In this document: in pieces, positions 43,011 to 51,871 of the stretch
Layout: the number at the start of each line of letters is the position of its first letter
Position numbering within the stretch: the first letter of the stretch is position 1
Notes under the pieces: generated by a model
Databases searched by the model: none
What the model was told of the DNA's origin: nothing
The model's input: only the letters and a program-made list of their open reading frames with translations
Assembly: GCF_039537265.1 (NCBI RefSeq)
Contig: NZ_BAABAE010000004.1
Coordinates: 124,001 to 188,000 of the forward strand
DNA: 64,000 nucleotides
Source: Terrimesophilobacter bigeumensis
GTDB taxonomy: Bacteria > Actinomycetota > Actinomycetes > Actinomycetales > Microbacteriaceae
Reading direction: 5' to 3'
Translations under genes and position numbers: made by a program

Positions 43011-43856
43011 GTGACCGACGCACCGATTGGCATCTTCGACTCCGGCGTCGGTGGGCTCACGGTGGCCAGGGCGATCATCGACCAGCTCCCGAACGAGTCG
43101 ATCGTCTACGTCGGCGACACCGCGCATTCCCCTTATGGCCCGAAGCCCATCGCCGAGGTGCGCGAATACGCCCTCGCCGTCATGGATGACCTGGTCGCCC
43201 AGGGCGTCAAGCTCCTGGTGATCGCCTGCAACACCGCGTCGGCCGCGATGCTGCGGGACGCGCGCGAGCGGTTCACCGACGGCTACGGCATCCCGGTGGT
43301 CGAGGTCATCCAGCCGGCGGTGCGCGCTGCGGTGCGCCAGACCCGCAACAACCGGGTCGGCGTGATCGGTACCGAGGGAACGATCAAGTCGAAGGCGTAC
43401 GAGGATGCCTTCGCCGCAGCATCCGACCTCGAGCTGTTCACCCGGGCCTGCCCGCGTTTCGTCGAGTTGGTCGAGGCGGGGGTGACGTCGAGCCCCGAGC
43501 TGTTCCGCGTCGCCGAGGACTACCTCGCCCCACTCAAGGCGGCCAGGATCGACACGCTCGTGCTCGGCTGCACCCACTACCCGCTCATGTCGGCCGCCAT
43601 CCAGTTCGTCATGGGTCGCGAGGTCACGCTCGTGTCGAGTGCCGAGGAGACCGCCTACGACGTGTTCCGCACTCTCGTCAAGCATGAGCTGCTGAGGGAT
43701 GCGGCGTCGCCGCCCGAGTACCGCTTCGAGGCGACCGGCGACAGCAAGACGGAGTTCATGACCCTGGCGAGGAGGTTCCTCGGCCCGGAGGTGTCCGCCG
43801 TGCAACTGGTCGAGACGGGGACGCCGGCAACAGCAACAACAGAGGAGACCGCCTGA
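43011..43856 (+). CDS. murI: Glutamate racemase
   Basis: Supplies D-glutamate for peptidoglycan. The 281-residue protein has the two catalytic cysteines Cys73 (IACNTASA) and Cys187 (LGCTHYPL) and the N-terminal [15 protein letters not shown]. It starts at GTG; the apparent open frame running back to 41577 is antisense to pncB. It is followed by rph after one base and then rdgB, the standard murI-rph-rdgB operon of actinobacteria. Confidence 0.96.
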   Translation: MTDAPIGIFDSGVGGLTVARAIIDQLPNESIVYVGDTAHSPYGPKPIAEVREYALAVMDDLVAQGVKLLVIACNTASAAMLRDARERFTDGYGIPVVEVIQPAVRAAVRQTRNNRVGVIGTEGTIKSKAYEDAFAAASDLELFTRACPRFVELVEAGVTSSPELFRVAEDYLAPLKAARIDTLVLGCTHYPLMSAAIQFVMGREVTLVSSAEETAYDVFRTLVKHELLRDAASPPEYRFEATGDSKTEFMTLARRFLGPEVSAVQLVETGTPATATTEETA

Positions 43857-43857
43857 C

Positions 43858-44625
43858 ATGCCAGATGTCGACCGTACCGCCGCCACCATCGGATCCAGAG
43901 CAGACGGCCGCATCGCGGACGAGCTGCGCCCCGTCACGATCGAGCGCGGCTGGAGCGAGCAGGCCGAGGGCAGTGCCCTCATCTCGTTCGGGCGCACGAA
44001 GGTGCTGTGCACGGCATCCTTCACGAACGGCGTCCCGCGCTGGATGACCGGCAAGGGCAAGGGCTGGGTCACGGCCGAGTATTCGATGCTGCCGCGTTCG
44101 ACGAACGAGCGCATGGACCGCGAGTCGGTCAAGGGCCGCATCGGAGGGCGCACCCACGAGATCTCGCGGCTCATCGGACGCTCACTGCGCGCCGTCGTCG
44201 ACATGAAGGCGCTCGGCGAGAACACGATCGTGATCGACTGCGACGTGCTGCAGGCGGATGGCGGAACGCGCACGGCCGCGATCACCGGTGCCTATGTCGC
44301 GCTCGCCGATGCGCTCGAGTGGGGCCGCAGGAAGCAGTTCATCGGTAAGAACGCGAAGCCGCTCTTCGACAGCGTCGCGGCGGTGAGCGTCGGCATCATC
44401 GACGGCACGCCCATGCTCGACCTGGCCTACACCGAGGATGTCCGGGCCGAGACGGACATGAACGTCGTCGTCACGGGCCGTGGCCTCTTCGTCGAGGTTC
44501 AGGGCACCGCGGAGGGCACGCCCTTCGATCGTGGGGAGCTCGACGCGCTGCTCGATCTCGCGGTGGGCGGCGCGGCCACCCTCACCGGGCTGCAGGCTTC
44601 CGCACTTGCCGCGGGGCAGGCATGA
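43858..44625 (+). CDS. rph: Ribonuclease PH
   Basis: Phosphorolytic 3'-to-5' exoribonuclease that trims tRNA precursors. The 255-residue protein shows [41 protein letters not shown] and the phosphate-site region of the family ([16 protein letters not shown]). Sequence appears complete and ordinary. It overlaps rdgB by four bases. Confidence 0.97.
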   Translation: MPDVDRTAATIGSRADGRIADELRPVTIERGWSEQAEGSALISFGRTKVLCTASFTNGVPRWMTGKGKGWVTAEYSMLPRSTNERMDRESVKGRIGGRTHEISRLIGRSLRAVVDMKALGENTIVIDCDVLQADGGTRTAAITGAYVALADALEWGRRKQFIGKNAKPLFDSVAAVSVGIIDGTPMLDLAYTEDVRAETDMNVVVTGRGLFVEVQGTAEGTPFDRGELDALLDLAVGGAATLTGLQASALAAGQA

Positions 44626-45227
44626 CGGCTGATCCCGTGAAACTCGTCCTCGCCACCCACAACTCCCACAAGGTCGAGGAGCTTCGTCGCATCCTCGGGC
44701 CGTTGCTCAAGGGGATCGACCTCGTCGGCTATGACGGTCCCGAACCGGTCGAGGACGGCGAGACGTTCGAGGAGAACGCGCTCATCAAGGCACGCGCCGC
44801 CTTCACCCACACCGGCCTACCGACGATTGCCGACGACTCGGGGATCTGCCTCGCCGCGCTCGGCGGTGCCCCCGGCATCCATTCGGCGCGCTATGCCGGT
44901 ACCCGCGTCGACGCCGACAACGTCGCCCACCTGCTGGCCGAGCTCACCCGTGCGGGAGCGGATGCGCCCGCCGACCGCCGCGCCGAGTTCTGCTGCGCGG
45001 CCGCTTTCGTCACTGAAGGCTTCGAGCACGTCGAGCTCGGCGTCTGGACGGGGACGGTCCTGAGCGAGCCGACCGGCGCGAACGGTTTCGGCTACGACCC
45101 GGTGTTCCAGCCGGACGGCTACGACGTTGCCTCGGCCGAGTTGACCGCAGACGAGAAGAACGCGATCAGTCACCGCAGTCGCGCGTTCACGCAATTGCTG
45201 CCGATCGTCAGGGCGCACGTCAGCTGA
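44622..45227 (+). CDS. rdgB: XTP/dITP diphosphatase
   Basis: House-cleaning Ham1-family enzyme that hydrolyses ITP, XTP and their deoxy forms. The 201-residue protein has the N-terminal [19 protein letters not shown], the catalytic [26 protein letters not shown] and the C-terminal [12 protein letters not shown]. Start ATG overlaps the rph stop. Confidence 0.96.
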   Translation: MTADPVKLVLATHNSHKVEELRRILGPLLKGIDLVGYDGPEPVEDGETFEENALIKARAAFTHTGLPTIADDSGICLAALGGAPGIHSARYAGTRVDADNVAHLLAELTRAGADAPADRRAEFCCAAAFVTEGFEHVELGVWTGTVLSEPTGANGFGYDPVFQPDGYDVASAELTADEKNAISHRSRAFTQLLPIVRAHVS

Positions 45228-45294
45228 GATCGACTATCATTCCCGACTGGCCAAAATGCCTGCGGGGCGCTCTCGAGCACCGTACCGTGGAGGT

Positions 45295-46200
45295 GTGAGC
45301 CACCACCACCATTCGAGCGCGAACCGCACGCGCCTGACGATCGTGCTCGGCATCGTCGGTGCGGTGCTCGTCATCGAGGTGGTCGGCGCGATCTTCACCG
45401 GTTCGCTCGCCCTGTTCGCGGATGCCGGCCACATGTTCTCCGACACGATCGGTCTCGCCGTGGCGCTCACCGCGACGGTCATCGCGGCCAGGCCCGCGAC
45501 CGAACGGGCCACCTTCGGCTTCCAGCGCGCAGAAGTGTTCGGCGCTCTCGTCAACGGCGGGATCCTGCTCGCGGTTGCGATCGCCGTCGGCTACCAGGCG
45601 GTCACGCGTCTCGTCTATCCCGGCGATGTCGAGATCCAGAGCCTGCCCATGCTCCTCGTGGCGGCGCTCGGCCTCGCCGCCAACGTGGCCGCGGCGCTCA
45701 TCCTGCGCCCGCAGGCCGGCTCATCGATCAATATGCGCGGCGCCTACCTCGAGGTGCTCGGCGACCTGCTCGGCTCGGTCGCCGCGATCGTGGCAGCCGT
45801 CGTCATTCTCACGACCGGCTTCATGCCGGCGGATGCGATCGCCTCGCTCGCGATCGCCCTCATGATCGCGCCGCGCGCCGTGTTCTTGCTGCGGGATGCG
45901 GTGCGGGTGCTGAGCGAGTCGGTGCCGGTGGACACGAGCGTGGCGGAGATTCGGGAGCATCTGCTGCAGACCCCGGGGGTCGTGGAGGTGCACGACGTCC
46001 ACGTGTGGGCGATCACGTCCGGGCATCCGGTGTTCTCCGCACATGTCGTCGTCGCCGATGAGGTGTTCGCCGACCAGGACACCGGTCGGCTGCTCGACGA
46101 GCTCTCCGCCTGCCTTGCCGACCATTTCGATGTCGCCCATTCGACGTTCCAGCTCGAGCCGGAGGAGCACGCGCAGCACGAGGAGCGTTTCCACAGCTGA
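45295..46200 (+). CDS. Cation diffusion facilitator, CzcD-like
   Basis: Metal-ion/proton antiporter of about six helices that exports divalent cations. The 301-residue protein begins VSHHHHSSANRTRL, a short histidine-rich N-terminus, has the metal-site motif FADAGHMFSD in helix 2 and EVLGDLLGS in helix 5, and a C-terminal cytoplasmic domain with GVVEVHDVHVWAITSGHPVFSAHVV. The GTG at 45295 follows GGAGG closely; an ATG at 45256 has no ribosome-binding site. It precedes mntH by 23 bases, which suggests joint manganese or zinc homeostasis. Confidence 0.9.
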   Translation: MSHHHHSSANRTRLTIVLGIVGAVLVIEVVGAIFTGSLALFADAGHMFSDTIGLAVALTATVIAARPATERATFGFQRAEVFGALVNGGILLAVAIAVGYQAVTRLVYPGDVEIQSLPMLLVAALGLAANVAAALILRPQAGSSINMRGAYLEVLGDLLGSVAAIVAAVVILTTGFMPADAIASLAIALMIAPRAVFLLRDAVRVLSESVPVDTSVAEIREHLLQTPGVVEVHDVHVWAITSGHPVFSAHVVVADEVFADQDTGRLLDELSACLADHFDVAHSTFQLEPEEHAQHEERFHS

Positions 46201-46216
46201 GCCGGGCGCAGTAGGA

Positions 46217-46232
46217 TTTCGGTATGCCGAAA
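46217..46232. promoter_or_regulatory. 16-bp palindrome over the mntH start codon, candidate MntR operator
   Basis: TTTCGG-TATG-CCGAAA is a perfect inverted repeat with the mntH ATG (46224) at its centre. It is the right size for a DtxR/MntR-family dimer site, and an MntR-like gene lies two genes downstream. Binding is inferred. Confidence 0.5.
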
Positions 46233-47450
46233 ACTCGCACGCGCATCATCCGAAATCGTTCGTGGATGCTGCTCGGCCCGGCCTTCGTCGCCGCGATCGC
46301 CTACGTCGACCCCGGCAACGTCGCCGCGAACCTCACCGGCGGCGCCCGCTACGGCTACCTGCTCGTCTGGGTGCTCGTCGCGGCGAACCTCATGGCCGCG
46401 ATGGTGCAGTACCAGTCGGCGAAGCTCGGTATCGTCACCGGCCGCACGATGCCCGAGCTGCTCGGAGAACGGATGCGCCCCGGCCCGCGCCGTGCGTTCT
46501 GGGCGCAGGCCGAGCTCGTCGCCGTCGCGACCGACCTCGCCGAGGTCATCGGGGGCGCGATCGCCCTCTCCCTGCTGTTCGGCATCCCGCTCTTCCTCGG
46601 TGGCCTCATCGTCGGCGTCGTCTCGATGACGCTCCTCGGACTGCAGAGCCGGTTCGGTCAACGTCCGTTCGAGTCCGTCGTCATCGGGCTTCTCGCGATC
46701 GTCGCGATCGGATTCCTGGCCGGCCTGTTCGTGAATCCTCCGGATGGCGCCGCGATCGCGGGCGGACTGCTGCCCCGATTCGACGGAACGGACTCTGTGC
46801 TGCTGGCCGCGAGCATGCTCGGCGCAACGGTCATGCCGCATGCGATCTACGTGCATTCCGCCCTCGCCCGCGACCGGCACGGACGGGCGAGTGACGCGAC
46901 GCGTGCCGGCCTCCTCCGCTCCACGAAGTGGGACGTCGTGATCGCGCTCGGCATCGCCGGGATCGTCAACATCGGGATGCTCCTGCTCGCCGCGGTCAAC
47001 CTGCGCGGCATCGAGGGCACCGACACGATCGAGGGCGCCCATGCCGCGATCGAGGGCACTCTCGGCCCGGGGATCGCGCTCGTGTTCGCAATCGGGCTGC
47101 TGGCATCCGGTCTCGCCTCGACCTCGGTGGGCAGCTACGCCGGCGCGACGATCATGGCCGGGCTGCTCAAACGCCGGATCCCCCTCTTCGCGCGCCGGGT
47201 GGTGACGCTCATCCCGGCACTCGTCATCCTCGCGGTCGGCGTCGATCCGACCTGGGCACTCGTGCTGAGCCAGGTGTTCCTGAGCTTCGGCATCCCGTTC
47301 GCACTCGTGCCGCTGCTGAGGCTCACGAGCGACCGAACGGTCATGGGGGAGTCGGCGAACGGGCGAACGGTGCGATGGGTCCTCGCTACGATCGTCATGC
47401 TGGTGGTCGCACTCAACCTCGCGCTCATCGTGCTCACTCTGGTCGGGTAG
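46224..47450 (+). CDS. mntH: Nramp-family manganese/iron importer
   Basis: Proton-coupled divalent-metal importer, 408 residues and about 11 helices. The metal-binding motifs are present: DPGN in helix 1 (29-32) and MPHAI in helix 6 (204-208), with Met204 selecting transition metals over calcium. It starts at the ATG embedded in the palindrome described above and is followed after eight bases by the MntR-like regulator, an autoregulated import unit. Confidence 0.95.
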   Translation: MPKTRTRIIRNRSWMLLGPAFVAAIAYVDPGNVAANLTGGARYGYLLVWVLVAANLMAAMVQYQSAKLGIVTGRTMPELLGERMRPGPRRAFWAQAELVAVATDLAEVIGGAIALSLLFGIPLFLGGLIVGVVSMTLLGLQSRFGQRPFESVVIGLLAIVAIGFLAGLFVNPPDGAAIAGGLLPRFDGTDSVLLAASMLGATVMPHAIYVHSALARDRHGRASDATRAGLLRSTKWDVVIALGIAGIVNIGMLLLAAVNLRGIEGTDTIEGAHAAIEGTLGPGIALVFAIGLLASGLASTSVGSYAGATIMAGLLKRRIPLFARRVVTLIPALVILAVGVDPTWALVLSQVFLSFGIPFALVPLLRLTSDRTVMGESANGRTVRWVLATIVMLVVALNLALIVLTLVG

Positions 47451-47458
47451 GAGGCGTC

Positions 47459-48130
47459 GTGAAGGAGAAGCCTAATTTCGCGGATGCCGTCGTCGAGGAC
47501 TACGTCAAGGTCATCTACTCGCACACAGAGTGGCAGCCCGAGCCGATCACGACCTCGGTGCTCGCCGCACGGCTGGGCCTTGCGCCGTCGTCGGTGACGG
47601 AGATGGTCAAGAAGCTCGCGGTATCCGGCCTCGCCACGCACGTGCCGTATGGAGCCGTGACCCTGACCGAGGAGGGGCGTGCGCTCGCCCTGCGGATGCT
47701 GCGCCGTCACCGGCTCATCGAAACCTGGCTCGTCGAGTCGTTCGGCTACGGCTGGGACGAAGTGCACGACGAGGCGGAGGTGCTCGAGCACGCGCTGAGC
47801 GACCGGCTGCTCGAGCGAATCGCGCACGAACTCGGCGACCCGGTGCGCGACCCCCACGGTGATCCGATACCCCGCGCTGACGGCACGGTCGAGCAGCCGG
47901 ATGCCGTGCTGCTGCAGGACGCGCCCGACGGCTTCTCCGGGCCTGTCGTTCGCATCAGCGACCGTGCCCCGGAGCTGCTCAAGCATCTTCACGAGGAGGG
48001 CGTCGCCCTCGACACGGTCATCGAGGTCGTGGAGCGGCGCCCGTTCGGCGGGGCGCTCTCGATCCGTACCCCCGCATCCGCGCTCGACCTCGGCGTCGAG
48101 GCCACTGCCGCCATCTGGCTCGCGCTCTGA
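47459..48130 (+). CDS. mntR: DtxR-family metal-dependent repressor, MntR-like
   Basis: Metal-sensing repressor, 223 residues: winged helix (about 10-70), dimerisation domain and C-terminal FeoA/SH3-like domain. Metal-site positions resemble manganese-specific MntR rather than DtxR: Asp14 (VEDYVKVIY) where DtxR has Met10, and Glu107 (DEAEVLEH) where DtxR has Cys102; Glu110, His111 and His84 are kept. The start is a GTG with AGGAGG upstream; the long frame back to 46928 is an antiphase read-through of mntH. It likely represses mntH in manganese. Confidence 0.88.
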   Translation: MKEKPNFADAVVEDYVKVIYSHTEWQPEPITTSVLAARLGLAPSSVTEMVKKLAVSGLATHVPYGAVTLTEEGRALALRMLRRHRLIETWLVESFGYGWDEVHDEAEVLEHALSDRLLERIAHELGDPVRDPHGDPIPRADGTVEQPDAVLLQDAPDGFSGPVVRISDRAPELLKHLHEEGVALDTVIEVVERRPFGGALSIRTPASALDLGVEATAAIWLAL

Positions 48131-48137
48131 CCGCCCG

Positions 48138-48173
48138 TCGAGCTTGTCGAGACCCGGATTTCGACGAGCTCGA
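48138..48173. terminator. Repeat-derived hairpin between convergent mntR and DedA genes
   Basis: TCGAGCTTGTCGA (48138-48150) and TCGACGAGCTCGA (48161-48173) are reverse complements with one mismatch and a 10-base loop. This is the inverted form of the family repeat also seen at 62558. Lying between converging genes, it can serve as a two-way terminator. Confidence 0.6.
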
Positions 48174-48186
48174 TCCGAGGGGGTCG

Positions 48187-48930
48187 TCACCCGCGCTGCG
48201 GGTCGTTGCTCGGGTCGTTGTCGAAGTAGGCCTCGTCGATGACGATCTCGTTCGGGCTGAGCGGGTCGACCCCGGCGCGCTGCGCCTGCTTCGCCTTCTG
48301 CGTCGAACGGAAGTAGTGCCACAGCGTGGGGATGAGGGTGAGCGTGACGGCGGCGATCAGGATGACGTCGATGTATTCCTCGACGAACACCGCGACCGGC
48401 GGGATGTAGCCGATGAGGAATCCGAAGAAGGTCAGACCGAAGCCCCAGATCCCGGCGCCGATCAGGTTGTACAGCGAGTACTTCTTGTAGTTCATGTGCC
48501 CGATGCCTGCGGCGACCGGAACGAAGGTGCGCAGGATGGGAACGAACCGGGCGAGGATGACCGACAATCCGCCGAAACGTACGAAGAAACGATTGGTTCG
48601 CTCGACGTTCTCACGGCTGAAGAGTCCGCTCTCCTTGCGCTCGAAGACCGCCGGGCCGAGCTTGTGGCCGATGAGGTAGCCGCACTCCCCGCCCGCGAAT
48701 GCCGCTGCGGCGATGAGCAGGCCGACCCACCAGATCTCCAGTCCGAAGACCAGTGAAGTGTGGGTGAGCAGCCCGGAGATGAGGAGCAGGGTGTCACCGG
48801 GGAGGAGGAACCCCACGAGCAGGCCGGTCTCGGCGAAGACGATGAGGCAGACCACGACGAGCGCCCATGGACCGGCGGTGGTGATGATGAGCTCGGGGTC
48901 GAGCCAGGGGATGAGCGCGGAAGGAACCAA
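48187..48930 (-). CDS. DedA-family membrane protein
   Basis: Membrane protein of 247 residues and about five helices; DedA proteins are linked to lipid-carrier flipping and proton-motive-force homeostasis. Visible family parts are ETGLLVGFLLPGDTLLLISG, the substrate-loop GYLIGHKLGP and RFVPILRTFVPVAAGIGHM with its conserved arginines. The start is TTG, supported by GGAGAAA eight bases upstream and the absence of any ATG/GTG before the family N-terminus. The acidic C-terminal tail is cytoplasmic. Confidence 0.92.
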   Translation of the reverse strand: MVPSALIPWLDPELIITTAGPWALVVVCLIVFAETGLLVGFLLPGDTLLLISGLLTHTSLVFGLEIWWVGLLIAAAAFAGGECGYLIGHKLGPAVFERKESGLFSRENVERTNRFFVRFGGLSVILARFVPILRTFVPVAAGIGHMNYKKYSLYNLIGAGIWGFGLTFFGFLIGYIPPVAVFVEEYIDVILIAAVTLTLIPTLWHYFRSTQKAKQAQRAGVDPLSPNEIVIDEAYFDNDPSNDPQRG

Positions 48931-49004
48931 GCGGGGTTTCTCCAGTCAGTGTGATGGGCGCGAATGCGTCCATGACAGGTTACCGGCACAGTCTTGAAAG
49001 TCGG

Positions 49005-49086
49005 TGCGGGAGGCGGGACTTGAACCCGCACGCTCGAAAGCACAGGAACCTAAATCCTGCGTGTCTGCCAATTTCACCACTCCCGC
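49005..49086 (-). tRNA. tRNA-Leu, anticodon UAG
   Basis: The minus strand folds as a class II tRNA: acceptor stem GCGGGAG (49080-49086) with CTCCCGC (49006-49012), D arm TGGTGAAATTGGCAGA, anticodon stem CAGGA/TCCTG with loop TTTAGGT giving anticodon TAG, a long variable arm (TGCTTTCGAGC), and T arm GCGGGTTCAAGTCCCGC. Discriminator A is followed by CCG, so CCA is not encoded. It reads CUA and related leucine codons. Confidence 0.95.
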
Positions 49087-49117
49087 GGGCGACACCAGTG
49101 TACGTGGGGCGGTCGGC

Positions 49118-49126
49118 TGTGGATAA
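49118..49126 (+). promoter_or_regulatory. TGTGGATAA (DnaA-box consensus) upstream of the tRNA-Leu gene
   Basis: Perfect TTATCCACA on the other strand, 32 bases upstream of the tRNA 5' end. Same extended form, TGTGGATAACTT, as at 18380 and 50519. Confidence 0.35.
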
Positions 49127-49289
49127 CTTCCGCAGACGTTCGGAGTCAGGTGACTATGTCCCGGAAATGACGTGGCCTAGCTGAACTTTTCGAGGGCGCA
49201 AGCGGAGTTGCGGTTACATGTGTAATCTGGTCTTAATCGGATTTACAAAAGACCGACTCAAGTTCGCGTTCACGTGCGCGAGAGATGAG

Positions 49290-49727
49290 ATGAGAACGGT
49301 GACCACGCTAACTCTGTCAAACGACTCCATTATCCTCGATGATCAGCTTCGCGATGAAGCTGTCGAGCTAGTTGAAACCGCAGAAGACGATCGATTGGGC
49401 CACCTCGAAGTCGTAGTTAATGGTGTCCGACATGAGGTGCCCGAAGCGCTGTCGCGTTTGCTCGTCCATGTTATTGAACGGGCCGCTCGAGGCGGGACTA
49501 TGCATATTCGATCGATGCCAGAGGAACTCACCACTACCGTCGCTGCGGAACTCTTAGGTGTTTCACGACCGACCTTTATGAAATATATCCAGTCTGGAGA
49601 AATTCGTTCGCGCATTGTCGGAACACATCATCGTGTGCGCTCGCGAGACGTTATCGCCTTTCGTGAACGCCGAGACAAGGACCGTGTCGCGGCCTTGGAA
49701 AACCTCCGCGTGGAGCTACCCGGCTAA
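49290..49727 (+). CDS. Excisionase-like antitoxin, VapB50-type
   Basis: A 145-residue protein with an N-terminal segment (about 1-65) that may be the toxin-binding part, then a MerR/excisionase-type helix-turn-helix: TTTVAAELLGVSRPTFMKYIQSGEIRSRIVGTHHRVRSRDV. Such proteins are antitoxins of the VapC50 PIN family in actinobacteria (the M. tuberculosis pair, as I recall, is Rv3750c/Rv3749c). ATG at 49290 follows a GAGA-rich site; an earlier ATG at 49218 is less likely. Base composition is clearly more AT-rich than the surrounding genes. Confidence 0.85.
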   Translation: MRTVTTLTLSNDSIILDDQLRDEAVELVETAEDDRLGHLEVVVNGVRHEVPEALSRLLVHVIERAARGGTMHIRSMPEELTTTVAAELLGVSRPTFMKYIQSGEIRSRIVGTHHRVRSRDVIAFRERRDKDRVAALENLRVELPG

Positions 49728-49736
49728 CCTTGATGA

Positions 49737-50408
49737 GTGATTCAACAGCGAGTATTTGTCGACGCGGATGTTTTGTACTCCGCGTGCCTTCGAAACTGGC
49801 TGTTCCAAATGAGAATCTCGACTCCATCGATGTTTCAGTTGTACACGACCGAGGATGTTATTTCTGAGACGCTTTCCAAGCTGAGAGACAAGAATCAGCG
49901 ATGGAGTGGGGGTCAGATAACGCGAATCCGTGCTGCGATCATTGAAGTGTTCGACGAAATCGTCGAGGACTTCGATGAGTCAGTCGAATACCAGGGTGCA
50001 GATCCAAACGACTTTCATGTTCACGCGGCGGCACTCTCTTCGGAAGCGGACATGTTGCTGACTTGTGACACCGGGCTGCTAAATCAACCAAACGCAGACG
50101 AGCTTTCCTACGAAGCATTTCATCCGGATGACTTCTTCATCCTCGTGAACGATTCCGCACCGCTAGATGTTCGATCCGGCACAATGGAACAACTCCGCTA
50201 CTACATCCAAAGGAACGGAGCAAAGGACACCAGGCTGGTGGACTCTCTCATCGCCGCCGGTTGTCCGCAGTTCGCGGAGATTGTCAGAATTCATCTCATG
50301 GATCTCGCTGGAGCGCTCCCGAGGCAGGATCGGCGGAAGCTCCGGCGATTCGAGCGCCTCAAGCTTCAAGTGTCGGAGCGCGGCTCGGTGGGGGAGTCCA
50401 CCTGGTGA
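49737..50408 (+). CDS. PIN-domain ribonuclease toxin, VapC50-type
   Basis: A 223-residue PIN nuclease. Acidic residues expected at the magnesium site are Asp9 (FVDADVLYS), Glu44 (VISETLSKL), Asp92 (DPNDFHVHAAAL) and Asp111 (LTCDTGLL). A C-terminal extension of about 90 residues (from 135) contains an all-helical domain as in VapC50-like proteins. It starts at GTG nine bases after the antitoxin. The AT-rich composition and position beside a tRNA and the tad locus suggest transfer. Confidence 0.88.
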   Translation: MIQQRVFVDADVLYSACLRNWLFQMRISTPSMFQLYTTEDVISETLSKLRDKNQRWSGGQITRIRAAIIEVFDEIVEDFDESVEYQGADPNDFHVHAAALSSEADMLLTCDTGLLNQPNADELSYEAFHPDDFFILVNDSAPLDVRSGTMEQLRYYIQRNGAKDTRLVDSLIAAGCPQFAEIVRIHLMDLAGALPRQDRRKLRRFERLKLQVSERGSVGESTW

Positions 50409-50518
50409 TGGCTGAGAAGTGACACGCCGGTGACAGACCTCGGAAGTCCTCGATCGCGGAACGAACTTACGCGACGCCTTGAGGCGGTTGCCCCTACAAG
50501 CCAGCGTCATCCATAACC

Positions 50519-50527
50519 TGTGGATAA
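50519..50527 (+). promoter_or_regulatory. TGTGGATAA (DnaA-box consensus) upstream of tadA
   Basis: TGTGGATAACTT lies 40 bases before the tadA GTG. Third of three such elements in the window, all on the plus strand and in intergenic DNA. Confidence 0.4.
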
Positions 50528-50566
50528 CTTCGGCGGGCTGCGCACCGGCTCCTGCATGATTCTCGG

Positions 50567-51871
50567 GTGAACTCCGCCGTGACGATCATCGCCGACCGCG
50601 TCCGTGAGCGGGTGCGCCGCGAAGGCGTCGACCTTGGCGGCGACCACGAGCTCGCGGGCGGTTTCGTGCGCGACGAGATCCGCCGGTACAGCGAGCGGGC
50701 GCTCGGCGGTTCGCTCCCTGCGATTCCGGATGAGGCGCAGGCGGCAAGGGAGGTCGTCGCCTCGATCACCGGGTTCGGTCCCCTGCAGCCGTTCTTCGAC
50801 GACGACACGGTCGAGGAGATCTGGATCAACGGCCCGAGCCGTGTGTTCGTCGCCCGTAACGGCGTCCCTGAGCTCACCGGGGTCGAGCTGGCCGCGACCG
50901 AGGTGCGCGATCTGGTCGAGCGGATGCTGCAGTCCACCGGTCGCCGCGTCGACCTCTCGAGCCCCTTCGTGGACGCCTCGCTGCCGGACGGCTCGCGGCT
51001 GCACGTGGTCATCCCGGATGTCACGCAGCGGCACTGGGCGGTCAACATCCGAAAGTTCGCCAAGCGCATCAAGGAGCTGCAGCAGCTCGTCGCGCTCGGT
51101 TCGCTCAGCCTCGAGGCATCCGAGTTCCTGCGGATGTGCGTGCTCTCCGGGCAGAACATCCTCGTCTCCGGGGCCACCCAGAGCGGCAAGACGACTCTGC
51201 TGGGCGCACTGCTCACGTCGGCGCGGCCGGGCGAGCGCATCGTCACGGTCGAGGAGACGTTCGAGTTGAGCTTCACCGCGCGTGACGTCGTCGCGATGCA
51301 ATGCCGGCAACCCAGCCTCGAGGGCACGGGAGAGATCTCGCTGCGGCGCCTCATCAAGGAGGCGCTCCGGATGCGCCCCGACCGCCTCGTGGTGGGCGAG
51401 GTGCGCGAGGCCGAGTCGCTCGACCTGCTCATCGCGCTCAACAGCGGGTTGCCGGGGATGTGCAGTGTGCACGCGAACAGCGCGCGCGAGGCACTCACGA
51501 AGCTTTCGACGCTGCCGCTGCTCGCCGGCCGTAACATCGACTCATCCTTCGTGGTCCCGACCGTCGCGACGAGCATCGACATCGTCGTGCATTGCGCGCT
51601 CGAGCGCAGCGGTCGGCGGCACATCGTGCAGATCGTCGCGCCGACCGGCCGTGTCGTCGATGGAACGATCGAGGCCGAGACGATCTTCGAGCTGCGGGGC
51701 GGTTCCCTGGACCCGACAGGGAGCCACCCCGCGAGGTCGGCGAAGTTCCGCAGCGCCGGGCTCGACCCGGCGAGCATTCTCGACCTCGCGGTCGGTCGTG
51801 ATCAGGCTGCCGTTCCCGAACCCGTCGCGCCGCGCCGGCGGGCCGCCGTTCCCGAGGGCGGCGCCGCGTGA
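50567..51871 (+). CDS. tadA: Tad pilus assembly ATPase TadA (CpaF-like)
   Basis: Secretion ATPase that powers pilus assembly. The 434-residue protein has the N-terminal CpaF domain (SITGFGPLQPFFDDDTVEEIWINGP), Walker A GATQSGKTT (202-210), the aspartate-box region TVEETFEL and the Walker B region RPDRLVVGEVREAE. It starts at GTG and overlaps tadB by four bases. The usual preceding Ssd/CpaE-type gene is missing; the VapBC50-like pair is there instead. The last 25 residues are Pro/Ala/Arg-rich. Confidence 0.95.
   Translation: MNSAVTIIADRVRERVRREGVDLGGDHELAGGFVRDEIRRYSERALGGSLPAIPDEAQAAREVVASITGFGPLQPFFDDDTVEEIWINGPSRVFVARNGVPELTGVELAATEVRDLVERMLQSTGRRVDLSSPFVDASLPDGSRLHVVIPDVTQRHWAVNIRKFAKRIKELQQLVALGSLSLEASEFLRMCVLSGQNILVSGATQSGKTTLLGALLTSARPGERIVTVEETFELSFTARDVVAMQCRQPSLEGTGEISLRRLIKEALRMRPDRLVVGEVREAESLDLLIALNSGLPGMCSVHANSAREALTKLSTLPLLAGRNIDSSFVVPTVATSIDIVVHCALERSGRRHIVQIVAPTGRVVDGTIEAETIFELRGGSLDPTGSHPARSAKFRSAGLDPASILDLAVGRDQAAVPEPVAPRRRAAVPEGGAA

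Noticed and set aside
46928..47458. Apparent extension of the MntR-like regulator into mntH
   Set aside because: Out-of-phase reading of mntH; the GTG at 47459 has a good ribosome-binding site and gives the family N-terminus.
49290..49727. Phage excisionase indicating a prophage at tRNA-Leu
   Set aside because: No integrase or phage genes are present; the adjacent PIN-domain gene shows it is an antitoxin with an excisionase-like fold.
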